DNA of 64,000 bases, taken from assembly GCA_046330935.1 (NCBI GenBank), contig JAXLRU010000005.1:62001-126000 (forward strand), in the 5' to 3' direction. A model generated the notes under the pieces. That model ran no database searches, was not told the origin of the DNA, and saw nothing but the letters and a program-made list of their open reading frames with translations. A program made the translations under genes and the position numbers. Below, one piece after another: positions 50,930 to 60,062 of the stretch. Source of the stretch: JAXLRU01 sp046330935. Its GTDB lineage: Bacteria; Actinomycetota; Actinomycetes; Actinomycetales; Kineosporiaceae. Position 1 is the stretch's first letter. The number at the start of each line of letters is the position of its first letter.

Positions 50930-52783
50930 GTGTCACCGATGGCCCGCACGGCGCACACGCCGTCCGCCACCCCTCCGGAGGCGATCCGGAACTTCTGCAT
51001 CATCGCCCACATCGACCACGGCAAGTCGACGCTGGCCGACCGGATGCTCCAGCTGACCGGGGTCGTCGACGCGCGGGCGATGCGGGCGCAGTACCTGGAC
51101 CGGATGGACATCGAGCGCGAGCGCGGGATCACCATCAAGTCGCAGGCCGTGCGAATGCCGTGGGAGGTCGACGGCGACCTGATCACGCTGAACATGATCG
51201 ACACCCCGGGCCACGTCGACTTCACCTACGAGGTCTCGCGCAGCCTGGCGGCATGCGAGGGCGCGGTGCTGCTGGTCGACGCGGCGCAGGGGATCGAGGC
51301 GCAGACCCTCGCCAACCTCTACCTGGCGATGGAGAACGACCTCACGATCATCCCGGTCCTGAACAAGATCGACCTGCCGGCGGCGCAGCCGGAGAAGTAC
51401 GCCGAGGAGCTGGCGAAGCTGATCGGCGGCGACCCGGCCGACGTGCTGAAGGTGTCGGGAAAGACCGGCGTCGGCGTCGAGGAGCTGCTCGACGAGATCG
51501 TGGCCAAGGTTCCCGCCCCTGTGGGCGACCCCGACGCTCCCGCTCGCGCCATGATCTTCGACTCGGTGTACGACACCTACCGCGGCGTCGTCACGTACGT
51601 CCGCGTCATCGACGGGCACCTCTCGCCGCGCGAGCGGATCGCCATGATGTCGACCCGGGCGACGCACGAGCTGCTCGAGATCGGCGTGATCAGCCCCGAG
51701 CCCGTGCCGTCCCCGGGCCTGGGCGTCGGTGAGGTCGGCTATCTGATCACCGGGGTGAAGGACGTCCGGCAGTCCAAGGTCGGGGACACCGTCACGAACT
51801 CCTCGAAGCCGGCCCAGGACGCCCTCGGCGGCTACCAGGACCCGAAGCCGATGGTGTTCTCGGGCCTGTACCCGATCGACGGTTCGGAGTACCCGAACCT
51901 CCGCGAGGCACTGGACAAGCTCAAGCTGAACGACGCCGCACTCGTGTACGAGCCCGAGACGTCGGCGGCCCTCGGATTCGGCTTCCGCGTGGGCTTCCTC
52001 GGCCTGCTGCACCTCGAGATCGTGCGCGAGCGGCTGGAGCGCGAGTTCAACCTCGACCTCATCTCCACCGCTCCGAACGTCGTCTACGAGGTCACGCTCG
52101 ACTCGGGCGAGCTGGTCGTCGTCACGAACCCGTCGGAGTTCCCGACCATCAAGGTGGCCGACGTCCGCGAGCCCGTGGTGCGGGCCACGATCCTCGCGCC
52201 GAGCGAGTTCATCGGGACGATCATGGAGCTGTGCCAGCAGCGGCGCGGCTCCTTGCGCGGCATGGACTACCTGTCCGAGGACCGCGTCGAAATGCGCTAC
52301 ACCCTGCCGCTGGCCGAGATCGTGTTCGACTTCTTCGACCAGCTGAAGTCGCGCACGCGCGGTTACGCCAGCCTCGACTACGAACCCGACGGCGACCAGA
52401 CCGCCGACCTCGTGAAGGTCGACATCCTGCTGCAGGGGGAGACGGTCGACGCGTTCAGCGCGATCGTGCACAAGGACAAGGCGTACACATACGGCGTCTC
52501 GATGGCGACGAAGCTGCGCGAGCTCATCCCGCGCCAGCAGTTCGAGGTGCCCATCCAGGCGGCGATCGGCGCCCGGGTGATCGCCCGCGAGAACATCCGC
52601 GCCATCCGCAAGGACGTCCTCGCCAAGTGCTACGGCGGTGACATCACGCGCAAGCGCAAGCTGCTGGAGAAGCAGAAGGAGGGCAAGAAGCGGATGAAGA
52701 TGGTCGGCCGCGTCGAGGTCCCCCAGGAGGCGTTCATCGCGGCCCTGTCCAGCGACACCCCCACCGGAGAGAAGAAGAAGTGA
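50930..52783 (+). CDS. lepA: Elongation factor 4
   Basis: Ribosomal back-translocase GTPase. The 617-residue protein has G1 AHIDHGKSTLADRM (near 27-40), the switch region RERGITIKSQAV, DTPGHVDFTYEV, NKIDLPAA, and the LepA-specific C-terminal end CYGGDITRKRKLLEKQKEGKKRMK. The GTG at 50930 has GAGG 8 bases upstream; an ATG at 50939 is an alternative. Its stop overlaps a possible GTG of the following MOSC frame. Confidence 0.98.
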   Translation: MSPMARTAHTPSATPPEAIRNFCIIAHIDHGKSTLADRMLQLTGVVDARAMRAQYLDRMDIERERGITIKSQAVRMPWEVDGDLITLNMIDTPGHVDFTYEVSRSLAACEGAVLLVDAAQGIEAQTLANLYLAMENDLTIIPVLNKIDLPAAQPEKYAEELAKLIGGDPADVLKVSGKTGVGVEELLDEIVAKVPAPVGDPDAPARAMIFDSVYDTYRGVVTYVRVIDGHLSPRERIAMMSTRATHELLEIGVISPEPVPSPGLGVGEVGYLITGVKDVRQSKVGDTVTNSSKPAQDALGGYQDPKPMVFSGLYPIDGSEYPNLREALDKLKLNDAALVYEPETSAALGFGFRVGFLGLLHLEIVRERLEREFNLDLISTAPNVVYEVTLDSGELVVVTNPSEFPTIKVADVREPVVRATILAPSEFIGTIMELCQQRRGSLRGMDYLSEDRVEMRYTLPLAEIVFDFFDQLKSRTRGYASLDYEPDGDQTADLVKVDILLQGETVDAFSAIVHKDKAYTYGVSMATKLRELIPRQQFEVPIQAAIGARVIARENIRAIRKDVLAKCYGGDITRKRKLLEKQKEGKKRMKMVGRVEVPQEAFIAALSSDTPTGEKKK

Positions 52784-52812
52784 CCGCGGGCGGTCCCGGC
52801 GAGGAGGGCGTC

Positions 52813-53487
52813 GTGAGCCGGATCAGCGCCGTCTGCGTGGTGCACGCCCTGCTGCCCGACCCGGGGCAGGACCCGGACACGACGGCGATCGACAAGCGGC
52901 CCGTCGAGGGTGCCGTGGCCGTCGACGAGCACGGCCTCGCAGGGGACACCCAGGTGGACCGCAAGCATCACGGCGGCACGTTCCAGGCGGTCTACGCCTA
53001 CGCCGACGAGGACGCCGCGTGGTGGGCGGAGCAGCTCGGACGCGAGATCCCCGCGGGCCGATTCGGCGAGAACGTGCGCACCACCGGTCTCGACGTCACC
53101 GGTGCGGTGATCGGGGAACGGTGGCAGGTCGGGCGGGCCGGCGTCGGCCCGCTGCTGGAGGTCACCGCCCCGCGGATCCCCTGCACGACGTTCCAGACCT
53201 TCCTCGACGAGCCCCGGTGGGTGAAGAGGTTCACGCAGGCAGGGCGCCCCGGGGCCTACCTTCGTGTCCTTGCCGAGGGCAGGGTGGGCCAGGGGGACAC
53301 CGTCGCCGTGGTACACCGCCCCCAGCACGGCGTGACGATCGGCGACGTCTTCCCGACCGGGGACGCCGCGGTCATGCGGCGCCTGAGTGAGGGCGCCGAC
53401 GCCGACGGGATCGAGCTGAGCCCGCCCCTGCGCAAGCGGGTGCGGGCGGCGCTGCGTGAGGAACGGCGCGCGGCGGACGGTGCCTAG
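52813..53487 (+). CDS. MOSC domain protein (YiiM-like)
   Basis: A 224-residue protein related to the molybdenum-cofactor sulfurase C-terminal domain. Key segments: GLAGDTQVDRKHHGGTFQAVYAY (near 38-60), GRFGENVRTTGLD, and the conserved Cys in TAPRIPCTTFQTF (near 120). YiiM-type proteins help reduce N-hydroxylated compounds with molybdenum. The GTG at 52813 follows GAGGAGGGCG; an earlier GTG at 52780 overlaps lepA. It overlaps hemW by 8 bases. Confidence 0.9.
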   Translation: MSRISAVCVVHALLPDPGQDPDTTAIDKRPVEGAVAVDEHGLAGDTQVDRKHHGGTFQAVYAYADEDAAWWAEQLGREIPAGRFGENVRTTGLDVTGAVIGERWQVGRAGVGPLLEVTAPRIPCTTFQTFLDEPRWVKRFTQAGRPGAYLRVLAEGRVGQGDTVAVVHRPQHGVTIGDVFPTGDAAVMRRLSEGADADGIELSPPLRKRVRAALREERRAADGA

Positions 53488-54706
53488 CGCCCTGCCGCAG
53501 GGCGAGGCGGCCCCGCCCGACGGCGCCCTGCCCCCCACGGTGGGCGACGGCGCGGGGCAGCGCGCGTTCGGGGTCTACCTGCACGTGCCCTTCTGCCGGG
53601 TCCGCTGCGGCTACTGCGACTTCACCACCTACACCGCGGCCGAGCTGGGCGGTGGCGCCGACCAGGACGCCTACGCGGGGACCGCGCGGTCCGAACTGGC
53701 GTTCGCGGCCGGGGTCCTGCAGGCCGCCGGGCTGCCGGACCGCCCCGTGAGCACCGTCTTCTTCGGTGGCGGCACCCCCACCCTGCTGCCCTCGGGTGAC
53801 CTCGCCGCGATGCTGGACGGCGTCCGCGAGCAGTGGGGGTTGGCGGCCGGCGTGGAGGTGACCGTCGAGGCCAACCCCGACTCCGTCACCCCGCAGTCGC
53901 TGTCCGACCTCGCCGCGGCGGGGGTGACGCGCGTGTCCTTCGGGATGCAGTCGGCGGTGCCGCACGTCCTGGCCGTCCTGGACCGCACGCACGACCCGAG
54001 ACGGGTGCCCGACGTCGTCGCCTGGGCCCGCGAGGCCGGGCTGCAGGTCAGCCTGGACCTCATCTACGGGACGCCGGGGGAGTCGCGGGAGGACTGGCAA
54101 CGCTCGGTCGAGGCGGCGCTGGCCTGCGGGCCCGACCACGTCTCGGCCTACGCCCTGGTCGTGGAGGCCGGGACCCAACTGGACCGCCGGGTGCGGCGCG
54201 GGGAGCTGCCCCTGCCCGACGACGACGACCTCGCCGACAAGTACGAGCTCGCCGACGACCTGCTGAGCGCCGACGGCCTGGCCTGGTACGAGGTGAGCAA
54301 CTGGGCGCGTGGGCCCGAGCACGCCTGCCGGCACAACCTCGCCTACTGGCGCGGCGACGACTGGTGGGGGGTGGGACCCGGGGCGCACTCCCACGTGGGT
54401 GGGGTGCGCTGGTGGAATGTGCGCCACCCGCGTCCCTACGCCCAGGCGCTGGCCGAGGGGCGCAGCCCCGCCGCCGGGAGGGAGACCCTGGACGATCAGG
54501 CGCGCGCCACCGAGGCGGTGCTGCTCGGGGTGCGTCTGGCCGAGGGGTTCGCGGTGTCGTCGCTTCCGGAACCGGGCCGTGCCGATGTGGCCGCGCTCAT
54601 CGCGGACGGGCTGCTCGACGGCGCGGCGGCCCTGCGCGGGCGCGTGGTGCTCACCCGGCAGGGCCGCCTGCTCGCCGACCTCGTGGTGCGCCGCCTGCTC
54701 GGCTGA
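53480..54706 (+). CDS. hemW: HemW radical SAM heme chaperone-like protein
   Basis: A 408-residue radical SAM protein of the HemN-like HemW group that inserts or carries heme and is not a coproporphyrinogen oxidase. The cluster motif is HVPFCRVRCGYCDF (CX3CX2C, near 36-46), followed by FFGGGTPTLLP, SFGMQSAVPHVL and DLIYGTPGES. The GTG at 53480 overlaps the MOSC stop. It commonly lies after lepA and before hrcA in actinobacteria, as here. A strong terminator follows. Confidence 0.95.
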   Translation: MPSALPQGEAAPPDGALPPTVGDGAGQRAFGVYLHVPFCRVRCGYCDFTTYTAAELGGGADQDAYAGTARSELAFAAGVLQAAGLPDRPVSTVFFGGGTPTLLPSGDLAAMLDGVREQWGLAAGVEVTVEANPDSVTPQSLSDLAAAGVTRVSFGMQSAVPHVLAVLDRTHDPRRVPDVVAWAREAGLQVSLDLIYGTPGESREDWQRSVEAALACGPDHVSAYALVVEAGTQLDRRVRRGELPLPDDDDLADKYELADDLLSADGLAWYEVSNWARGPEHACRHNLAYWRGDDWWGVGPGAHSHVGGVRWWNVRHPRPYAQALAEGRSPAAGRETLDDQARATEAVLLGVRLAEGFAVSSLPEPGRADVAALIADGLLDGAAALRGRVVLTRQGRLLADLVVRRLLG

Positions 54707-54717
54707 ACGGCGACCGC

Positions 54718-54747
54718 GGCCCCCGCCCGGTCGCCCGGGCGGGGGCC
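54718..54747. terminator. Terminator between hemW and the convergent DUF4870 gene
   Basis: A perfect 13-bp stem GGCCCCCGCCCGG-TCGC-CCGGGCGGGGGCC. Confidence 0.85.
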
Positions 54748-54752
54748 GGAGC

Positions 54753-55388
54753 TCACTTCACCAGGCGAATCGTGAGCGGGTAGCGGTAGAACTCGCGTCG
54801 GCTGGCCGCCATCGCGGCGATGATCGCGAACACGATCTGGCCGATCACGATGGCGCCGAAGGTCAGGAAGCCGACCAGCACCAGCATGAGCAGCGCGCTC
54901 GCGAAGTAACCGATCATGCATGTGATGGTGAAGTTCAGGGCTTCGGCCGCGTGGTGACGGATGTAGGCGCTGCGGTCCTTGTAGATCAGCCAGACGACGA
55001 GCGGCGCGATGAAGCCCAGCACGAGAGCCCCGACGTGACTGAGGATCGACCACGTCTGCTCGTCGGAAGCGCTCACGGGCTGCGCGTACGTGCCGGGCTG
55101 GCCGTAACCCGGCGCGGGGGCATATCCGGTCGGAGGGGCGCCGTAAGGGGCGGGCGCGTAGTCCGGGGCGGGAGCGTACTGGGGCGGGGCGGCGGGAGCG
55201 GCGGCCTCGGGGGCCGGCGGCGCGGGGGGTGGGGCCGGGCTCTCGACCGGCGCGGGCGTGTCGAACGCCGTGGGCACGGGTGCCTCGAACGCCGGGGGCG
55301 CGGGCGTCTCGACCGGGGGAGGGGCCGGCGGCCCGTCCTGGGGGTGCGGCGGGACGGGGGTGGCGCCGTCGGGCGGCGTCGCGGACAT
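54753..55388 (-). CDS. DUF4870 membrane protein with Pro-rich N-terminus
   Basis: A 211-residue protein. Residues 1-105 are Pro/Ala-rich with tyrosine-containing PAPxY repeats. The C-terminal DUF4870 (Tic20-like) domain has three or four helices, with SILSHVGALVLGFIAPLVVWLI, RHHAAEALNFTIT and a last helix before RREFYRYPLTIRLVK. The family is a membrane protein of unknown function. The ATG at 55388 has GAGGAG 6 bases upstream. It is a paralogue of the next gene. Confidence 0.93.
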   Translation of the reverse strand: MSATPPDGATPVPPHPQDGPPAPPPVETPAPPAFEAPVPTAFDTPAPVESPAPPPAPPAPEAAAPAAPPQYAPAPDYAPAPYGAPPTGYAPAPGYGQPGTYAQPVSASDEQTWSILSHVGALVLGFIAPLVVWLIYKDRSAYIRHHAAEALNFTITCMIGYFASALLMLVLVGFLTFGAIVIGQIVFAIIAAMAASRREFYRYPLTIRLVK

Positions 55389-55480
55389 GTCGACTCCTCA
55401 GCAACTGGTGCTCGTCGGTGCGGGCCCGGGGGGCCCGGCTGGCGACCATGGTGGCCCCCCTTGCCGATGGGCGGAAGGGG

Positions 55481-55510
55481 ACAGGCCGGGTGCGGCTGCA
55501 CCCGGCCTGT
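55481..55510 (-). terminator. Terminator between the two DUF4870 genes
   Basis: A perfect 13-bp stem ACAGGCCGGGTGC-GGCT-GCACCCGGCCTGT lies 11 bases past the upstream DUF4870 stop on the minus strand, so the two paralogues are probably separate transcripts. Confidence 0.8.
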
Positions 55511-55521
55511 GGCCGGGTCCG

Positions 55522-55977
55522 TCAGTGGAAGAAGCGGAGCGTGATCGGGTAGCGGAACTCCTCGCCCCGCTGCGCCGCGACCGCACCCATGATCGAGGCG
55601 ATCAGATACGTGATCCCCACTCCGATCAGCATCGGGATGCCGATGAGCAGCAGGCACAGCGGCACGGAGATGACGATCCAGAGCAGGACCGACAGGTTGA
55701 AGTTGAGCGCCTCGGTCGCGTGCCGGTGGACGAAGGCCGAGCGCTGGCCGACGGCCAGCCGCACGACGAGCGGGCCGAGGAAGCCCAGCGCGACGTAGGC
55801 GGCGACGAATCCGCTGAGGTGGGCGGCGGTCGCCCAGTCGCGCTCGCCGGAGGCGGACAGCGGCGGCGGGACGACCGCGACGACGGGCGGCCCGGCGGAC
55901 GGCGCGGCGGGCGGCAGGGCCGACGGAGTGGCGGTGGTGGCAGCGGGCTGGGGCTGGTCCAGCGGGATCTGGCTCAT
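55522..55977 (-). CDS. DUF4870 membrane protein (second copy)
   Basis: A 151-residue paralogue of the downstream gene with a shorter Pro/Ala-rich N-terminus. It has the same core: AAHLSGFVAAYVALGFLGPLVV, RHATEALNFNLSVLLW and a final EEFRYPITLRFFH. The N-terminal tails are unrelated, so the tandem pair is an old duplication. The ATG at 55977 has AGGAGGA upstream. Function unknown. Confidence 0.93.
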   Translation of the reverse strand: MSQIPLDQPQPAATTATPSALPPAAPSAGPPVVAVVPPPLSASGERDWATAAHLSGFVAAYVALGFLGPLVVRLAVGQRSAFVHRHATEALNFNLSVLLWIVISVPLCLLLIGIPMLIGVGITYLIASIMGAVAAQRGEEFRYPITLRFFH

Positions 55978-56102
55978 GGGGTCCTCCTCGGGAACACCCC
56001 TGACGCTAGGTGTCGCCCGACGGTTCCCGCAGGCCCGCCGTCCGCCGTATCGCGGGGGTGGTTAACCCCCCGCCCTCATGGGGGACGACATGAGGCCGGC
56101 CC

Positions 56103-56987
56103 TCAGGCGTCGCCGTCGGCCGAGGTCACGAAGTCGATCAGTTCCTCGACCCGCCCCAGCAGGTCGGGTTCGAGATCGGTCCAGTCGCGGACCGACCCGA
56201 GGATGCGCCGCCACGCCGCCGCCACGTCGACCTGGGTGCGGCAGGGCCAACCCATGGCCGCGAGGACGCCGTGCTTCCAGCTCGTCCCACGGGGGACGAC
56301 GGGCCAGGCGTCCATGCCCAACCGCTGCGGCTTGACCGCCTGCCAGACGTCCACGTAGGGGTGGCCGACGACGAGCACGTGCTCGGCGAGCCCGGGCACA
56401 CGCATCGCCGCGGCCGCCTCGCGCCACTCCTTCGTGCCCTCGACCAGGTGGTCGACGAGGACGCCGATCCGGCGCCCGGGGCCGGGGGCGATGTCGCGCA
56501 CCGCCGCGGCGAGGTCGTCGACGCCGTCGAGCATCTCCACGACGACGCCCTCGATCCGCAGGTCCTCACCCCAGACCTTCTCGACCAGCTCGGCGTCGTG
56601 GCGACCTTCCACGAGGATGCGCGACGCGCGGGCGACCCGGGCGCGGGTGCCGGCGACGGCCACCGAGCCGGACGCGGTCCGGGTGGGACGCGCGGGTGCC
56701 TGACCTGCGGGCGGGACCAGGCGCACCGGGCGCCCGTCGATCCAGAAACCGGGCCCGAGGGGGAAGCTGCGCACCTTGCCGCGCCGGTCCTCCAGGACGA
56801 CGAGGTGGATGCCGCCGCTCTTCTCGGTGCGCACGACGGCGCCGACCCAGCCGGTCTCGACCTCCTCGACGACCAGCCCGGCGTCGGCGGGGACGTCCAG
56901 GCTGCGCCGGGCGTCGGCGGCCGCTGCGGCGGTGACGAGGGCGTCTCGCCCGTAGCGGTCGGTCGCTGGTCCGGTGGGGGACGGCAT
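56103..56987 (-). CDS. DUF3097 family protein
   Basis: A 294-residue cytoplasmic protein conserved in actinobacteria next to hemW or hrcA. Typical segments are SRILVEGRHDAELVEKVWGEDLR (a Toprim-like acidic pattern, near 128-150), GVVVEMLDGVDDL, IGVLVDHLVEGTKEW and HVLVVGHPYVDVWQAVKP. The two acidic stretches suggest a Toprim fold that could act on nucleic acid; this is inference. The ATG at 56987 has TACGGT 7 bases upstream and no ribosome site, so the message is likely leaderless. Divergent from hrcA. Confidence 0.9.
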   Translation of the reverse strand: MPSPTGPATDRYGRDALVTAAAAADARRSLDVPADAGLVVEEVETGWVGAVVRTEKSGGIHLVVLEDRRGKVRSFPLGPGFWIDGRPVRLVPPAGQAPARPTRTASGSVAVAGTRARVARASRILVEGRHDAELVEKVWGEDLRIEGVVVEMLDGVDDLAAAVRDIAPGPGRRIGVLVDHLVEGTKEWREAAAAMRVPGLAEHVLVVGHPYVDVWQAVKPQRLGMDAWPVVPRGTSWKHGVLAAMGWPCRTQVDVAAAWRRILGSVRDWTDLEPDLLGRVEELIDFVTSADGDA

Positions 56988-57056
56988 GGCGGGAACCGTA
57001 GCGGCACGCGCCGTGGGTGCCACGGGACGCGCCGGTCGCCCCGCGGGCGCGTAGCA

Positions 57057-57083
57057 TTGGCACTCGTATCCCTGGAGTGCCAG
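57057..57083 (+). promoter_or_regulatory. CIRCE operator of hrcA-dnaJ
   Basis: TTGGCACTC-N9-GAGTGCCAG matches the CIRCE consensus TTAGCACTC-N9-GAGTGCTAA in 15 of 18 arm positions, 18 bases before the hrcA start. HrcA binding here would repress its own operon and be relieved by heat shock. Confidence 0.93.
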
Positions 57084-57101
57084 CCGGACGGGAGGTGGCG
57101 C

Positions 57102-58121
57102 GTGTCGGAGGACCGCAGGTTGGCGGTGCTGCGCGCGATCGTGGAGGACTACGTCTCCACGAGGGAACCCGTCGGGTCGAAATCGCTGGTCGAGCGGCAC
57201 TCCCTGGGCGTCTCCCCGGCGACGATCCGCAACGACATGGCGGCGCTGGAGGAGGAGGGCTACATCGCCCAACCCCACACCAGCGCCGGGCGCGTGCCGA
57301 CGGACAAGGGGTACCGGCTCTTCGTCGACCGGCTGAGCGAGGTCAAGCCGCTCAACCAGGCCGAGAAGAAGGCGATCCAGTCGCTGCTGGAAGGCGCGGT
57401 CGACCTCGACGACGTCGTCGACCGCACCGTGCGCCTGCTGGCGCAGCTGACCCGCCAGGTCGCCGTCGTCCAGTACCCGTCGCTGACCCGTTCGACGGTC
57501 CGTCACGTCGAGCTGGTCCCGCTGGGTGGGCCCCGGGTCCTCGTTGTGATGATCACCGACACCGGGCGCGTGGAGCAGCGGGTCGTCGACCTCGGCAAGG
57601 AGGCCGCCGAGGCCACGCTGGGCGAACTGCGGGCGCGGATCAACGCCGCCGTCGCGGGGCGACGGTTCGCCGACGTCGGCGCCGCGCTGGCGCCCCTGCC
57701 CGACGCCTTCGTCGCCGAGGAGCAGCCCGCGGTCCGGGCCGTCCTCGCCGCGGTCGAGGAGACGTTGCGCGAGGAGCGCGAGGAGCGCCTCGTCCTCGCC
57801 GGGACGGCCAACCTCGCCCGCTCCGGCACCGACTTCGTGCGCTCGATCGGGCCGGTGCTCGAGGCCATCGAGGAGCAGGTGGTGCTCCTGAAGCTGCTCT
57901 CGGAACTCGCCGAGGACGCCTCCGGCGTCGGCGTGCTGATCGGCCACGAGACGGGGCAGGTGGGCCTGTCGGAGGCGGCCGTCATCGCCAGCGGGTACGG
58001 GGGGCACGGCGAGGTCGTCGCGCGCCTCGGCGTGCTCGGACCCACGCGCATGGACTACCCCACCACGATGGCGGCGGTTCGCGCCGTCGCCCGCTACGTC
58101 TCGCGGATCCTCGCGTCGTGA
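57102..58121 (+). CDS. hrcA: Heat-inducible transcription repressor HrcA
   Basis: A 339-residue repressor of heat-shock genes. The N-terminal winged helix reads DYVSTREPVGSKSLVE...VSPATIRNDMAALEEEGYI, then HTSAGRVPTDKGYRLFVD. The C-terminal dimerisation and GAF-like region ends VGLSEAAVIASGYGGHGEVVARLGVLGPTRMDY. GTG at 57102 with GGGAGG 6 bases upstream. Followed by dnaJ after 88 bases, the actinobacterial hrcA-dnaJ2 arrangement. Confidence 0.97.
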   Translation: MSEDRRLAVLRAIVEDYVSTREPVGSKSLVERHSLGVSPATIRNDMAALEEEGYIAQPHTSAGRVPTDKGYRLFVDRLSEVKPLNQAEKKAIQSLLEGAVDLDDVVDRTVRLLAQLTRQVAVVQYPSLTRSTVRHVELVPLGGPRVLVVMITDTGRVEQRVVDLGKEAAEATLGELRARINAAVAGRRFADVGAALAPLPDAFVAEEQPAVRAVLAAVEETLREEREERLVLAGTANLARSGTDFVRSIGPVLEAIEEQVVLLKLLSELAEDASGVGVLIGHETGQVGLSEAAVIASGYGGHGEVVARLGVLGPTRMDYPTTMAAVRAVARYVSRILAS

Positions 58122-58209
58122 CCGCTGCCGCGGCCGGCGCTGCCGGATCCCCGCCCCCGACCGTCCACCCCGCCCGCCGCCGCTGTGGCGGCCGTCCCTA
58201 CGGAGTCCG

Positions 58210-59322
58210 GTGAGCGACTACTACGAGGTGCTCGGCGTCTCTCGCGACGCGAGCCCCGAGGAGATCAAGAAGGCCTACCGCAAGCTGGCCCGCACCTACC
58301 ACCCCGACGTGAACCCCGGTGCGGACGCCGAGGAGAAGTTCAAGGAGGTCGGGCGCGCCTACGAGGTGCTGTCGGACCCCCAGCGGCGCCAGATGTACGA
58401 CATGGGCGCCGACCCCTCGGCGTCCGGGGGTGGGTTCGGGCCCGGCTTCGGGTTCACCGACATCTTCGAGACGATCTTCGGCCAGGGGCAGCAGCGAGGG
58501 CCCGTCTCCCGAGCCCGTCGGGGCAGCGACGCCCTGGTCCGGATCGAGATCGACCTCGCCGACGCCGCCTTCGGCACGACCCGGGAGATCCAGGTCGACA
58601 CGGCCGTCGTCTGCCCGGCCTGCGACGGGTCGTGCTGCCGCCCGGGGACGTCGCCGAAGACGTGCGAGCAGTGCCAGGGCCGGGGGCAGGTGCAGCGGGT
58701 CGCTCGCTCGTTCCTCGGTCAGGTGATGACCACCCAGGTCTGCCCCGTGTGTTCGGGTGCGGGGTCGATCGTCCCCGACCCGTGCCTGGAGTGCTCCGGT
58801 GAAGGGCGCGTGCGCTCGCGCCGCACGCTCACGATCAAGGTGCCGGCAGGCGTCGACACCGGCACCCGCATCCAGCTGACCGGCCAGTCCGAGGTCGGCG
58901 TCGCGGGCGGGCCGCCCGGCGACCTCTACGTCGAGATCGTGGAGCGGCCCCACCCCGTCTTCACCCGCCGTGGCGACGACCTGCACTGCACGGTCGAGAT
59001 CCCGATGACGGCCGCCGCCTTGGGCACCACGCTGGAGATCGAGACGCTCGACGGCACCGAGCAGATCGACGTCAAGCCGGGCACGCAGTCCGGGGAGACG
59101 TTCACCCTGCGCGCACGCGGCATCACGCACCTGCGCGGCATCGGCCGCGGCGACCTCACCGCCCACCTCAGCGTGCTCACCCCGACGCGGCTCGACGACG
59201 AGCAGGAGGAGCTCCTGCGCAAGCTGGCGGCGCTGCGCGGGGAGGAGCGCCCCTCCGGCCGGATGACCCCGGCGAACCAGGGCGTCTTCTCCAAGCTGCG
59301 CGACAAGTTCGTGGGCCGGTGA
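58210..59322 (+). CDS. dnaJ: Molecular chaperone DnaJ
   Basis: Hsp40 co-chaperone that delivers substrates to DnaK. The 370-residue protein has the J domain with HPD in TYHPDVN (near 35), a Gly/Phe-rich stretch, the zinc region with four Cys pairs (CPACDGSC, CEQCQGRG, CPVCSGAG, CLECSGEG) and the C-terminal substrate domain. The first pair ends in Cys where CxxCxGxG has Gly. It is the HrcA-linked second DnaJ type. The stop overlaps the rsmE start by 4 bases. Confidence 0.97.
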   Translation: MSDYYEVLGVSRDASPEEIKKAYRKLARTYHPDVNPGADAEEKFKEVGRAYEVLSDPQRRQMYDMGADPSASGGGFGPGFGFTDIFETIFGQGQQRGPVSRARRGSDALVRIEIDLADAAFGTTREIQVDTAVVCPACDGSCCRPGTSPKTCEQCQGRGQVQRVARSFLGQVMTTQVCPVCSGAGSIVPDPCLECSGEGRVRSRRTLTIKVPAGVDTGTRIQLTGQSEVGVAGGPPGDLYVEIVERPHPVFTRRGDDLHCTVEIPMTAAALGTTLEIETLDGTEQIDVKPGTQSGETFTLRARGITHLRGIGRGDLTAHLSVLTPTRLDDEQEELLRKLAALRGEERPSGRMTPANQGVFSKLRDKFVGR

Positions 59323-60062
59323 CCGCACCCCTGTTCCTCCTCCCGGCCGGGGCGCTGGACGGCGTCCGCCCCGGCGAGGAGGTGCTCGTCGACGGAGCCG
59401 AGGGGCGCCATGCCGTCGCCGTGCGGCGGCTGGTGCCCGGCGAGCCCGCCGACGTGGCCGACGGCGTGGGCCGCCTGGTGCGCGGGGAGGTGACCCGCGC
59501 CGAGCGCGACGCCCTGACGGTGCGCGCGCTGGCCGTGGAGGAGGTGCCCGAGCCCGCTCCCCGGTTCGTCCTCGTCCAGGCCCTGGCCAAGGGCGGGCGC
59601 GACGAGCAGGCGGTCGAGACCTGCACCGAGCTGGGCGTCGACGAGGTGCTGCCGTGGGCGGCCGAGCGCAGCGTCGTGCAGTGGCGCGGCGAGCGCGGCG
59701 AGAAGGCGCGCCGGGGGTGGGCCGAGGTCGCGCGAGCGGCGACGAAGCAGTCGCGCCGGCCCCGCCTGCCCGAGGTGGGCCGGGCGGTGGACCTGCGCGA
59801 CCTGCTCCGACGGGTCGAGACGTGCGCGCTCGCGGTCGTCCTGCACGAGCAGGCGGCGGACCCGCTGACCCGGCTCCCGGTGCCCGCCTCGGGTGACGTC
59901 CTGCTCGTCGTCGGCCCCGAAGGCGGGATCAGCGAGCGCGAGCTCGAGCAGCTCAGGGCGGCGGGCGCCCGCACCGCTCGCCTCGGGGCGCACGTGCTGC
60001 GGTCCTCGACCGCGGGGGCGGCGGCGCTCGCGGTGCTCAGCGCCGCCTGCGGCCGCTGGTGA
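59319..60062 (+). CDS. rsmE: 16S rRNA (uracil1498-N3)-methyltransferase
   Basis: A 247-residue SPOUT methyltransferase acting on 16S rRNA. Conserved features: LVQALAKGGRDEQAVETCTELGVDEVLPW, SRRPRLPEV, and the SAM knot VVGPEGGISERELEQL...LGAHVLRSSTAGAAAL. The GTG at 59319 overlaps the dnaJ stop (GTGA). Its own stop abuts, without a gap, the stop of the convergent GerMN gene. Confidence 0.97.
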   Translation: MTAPLFLLPAGALDGVRPGEEVLVDGAEGRHAVAVRRLVPGEPADVADGVGRLVRGEVTRAERDALTVRALAVEEVPEPAPRFVLVQALAKGGRDEQAVETCTELGVDEVLPWAAERSVVQWRGERGEKARRGWAEVARAATKQSRRPRLPEVGRAVDLRDLLRRVETCALAVVLHEQAADPLTRLPVPASGDVLLVVGPEGGISERELEQLRAAGARTARLGAHVLRSSTAGAAALAVLSAACGRW

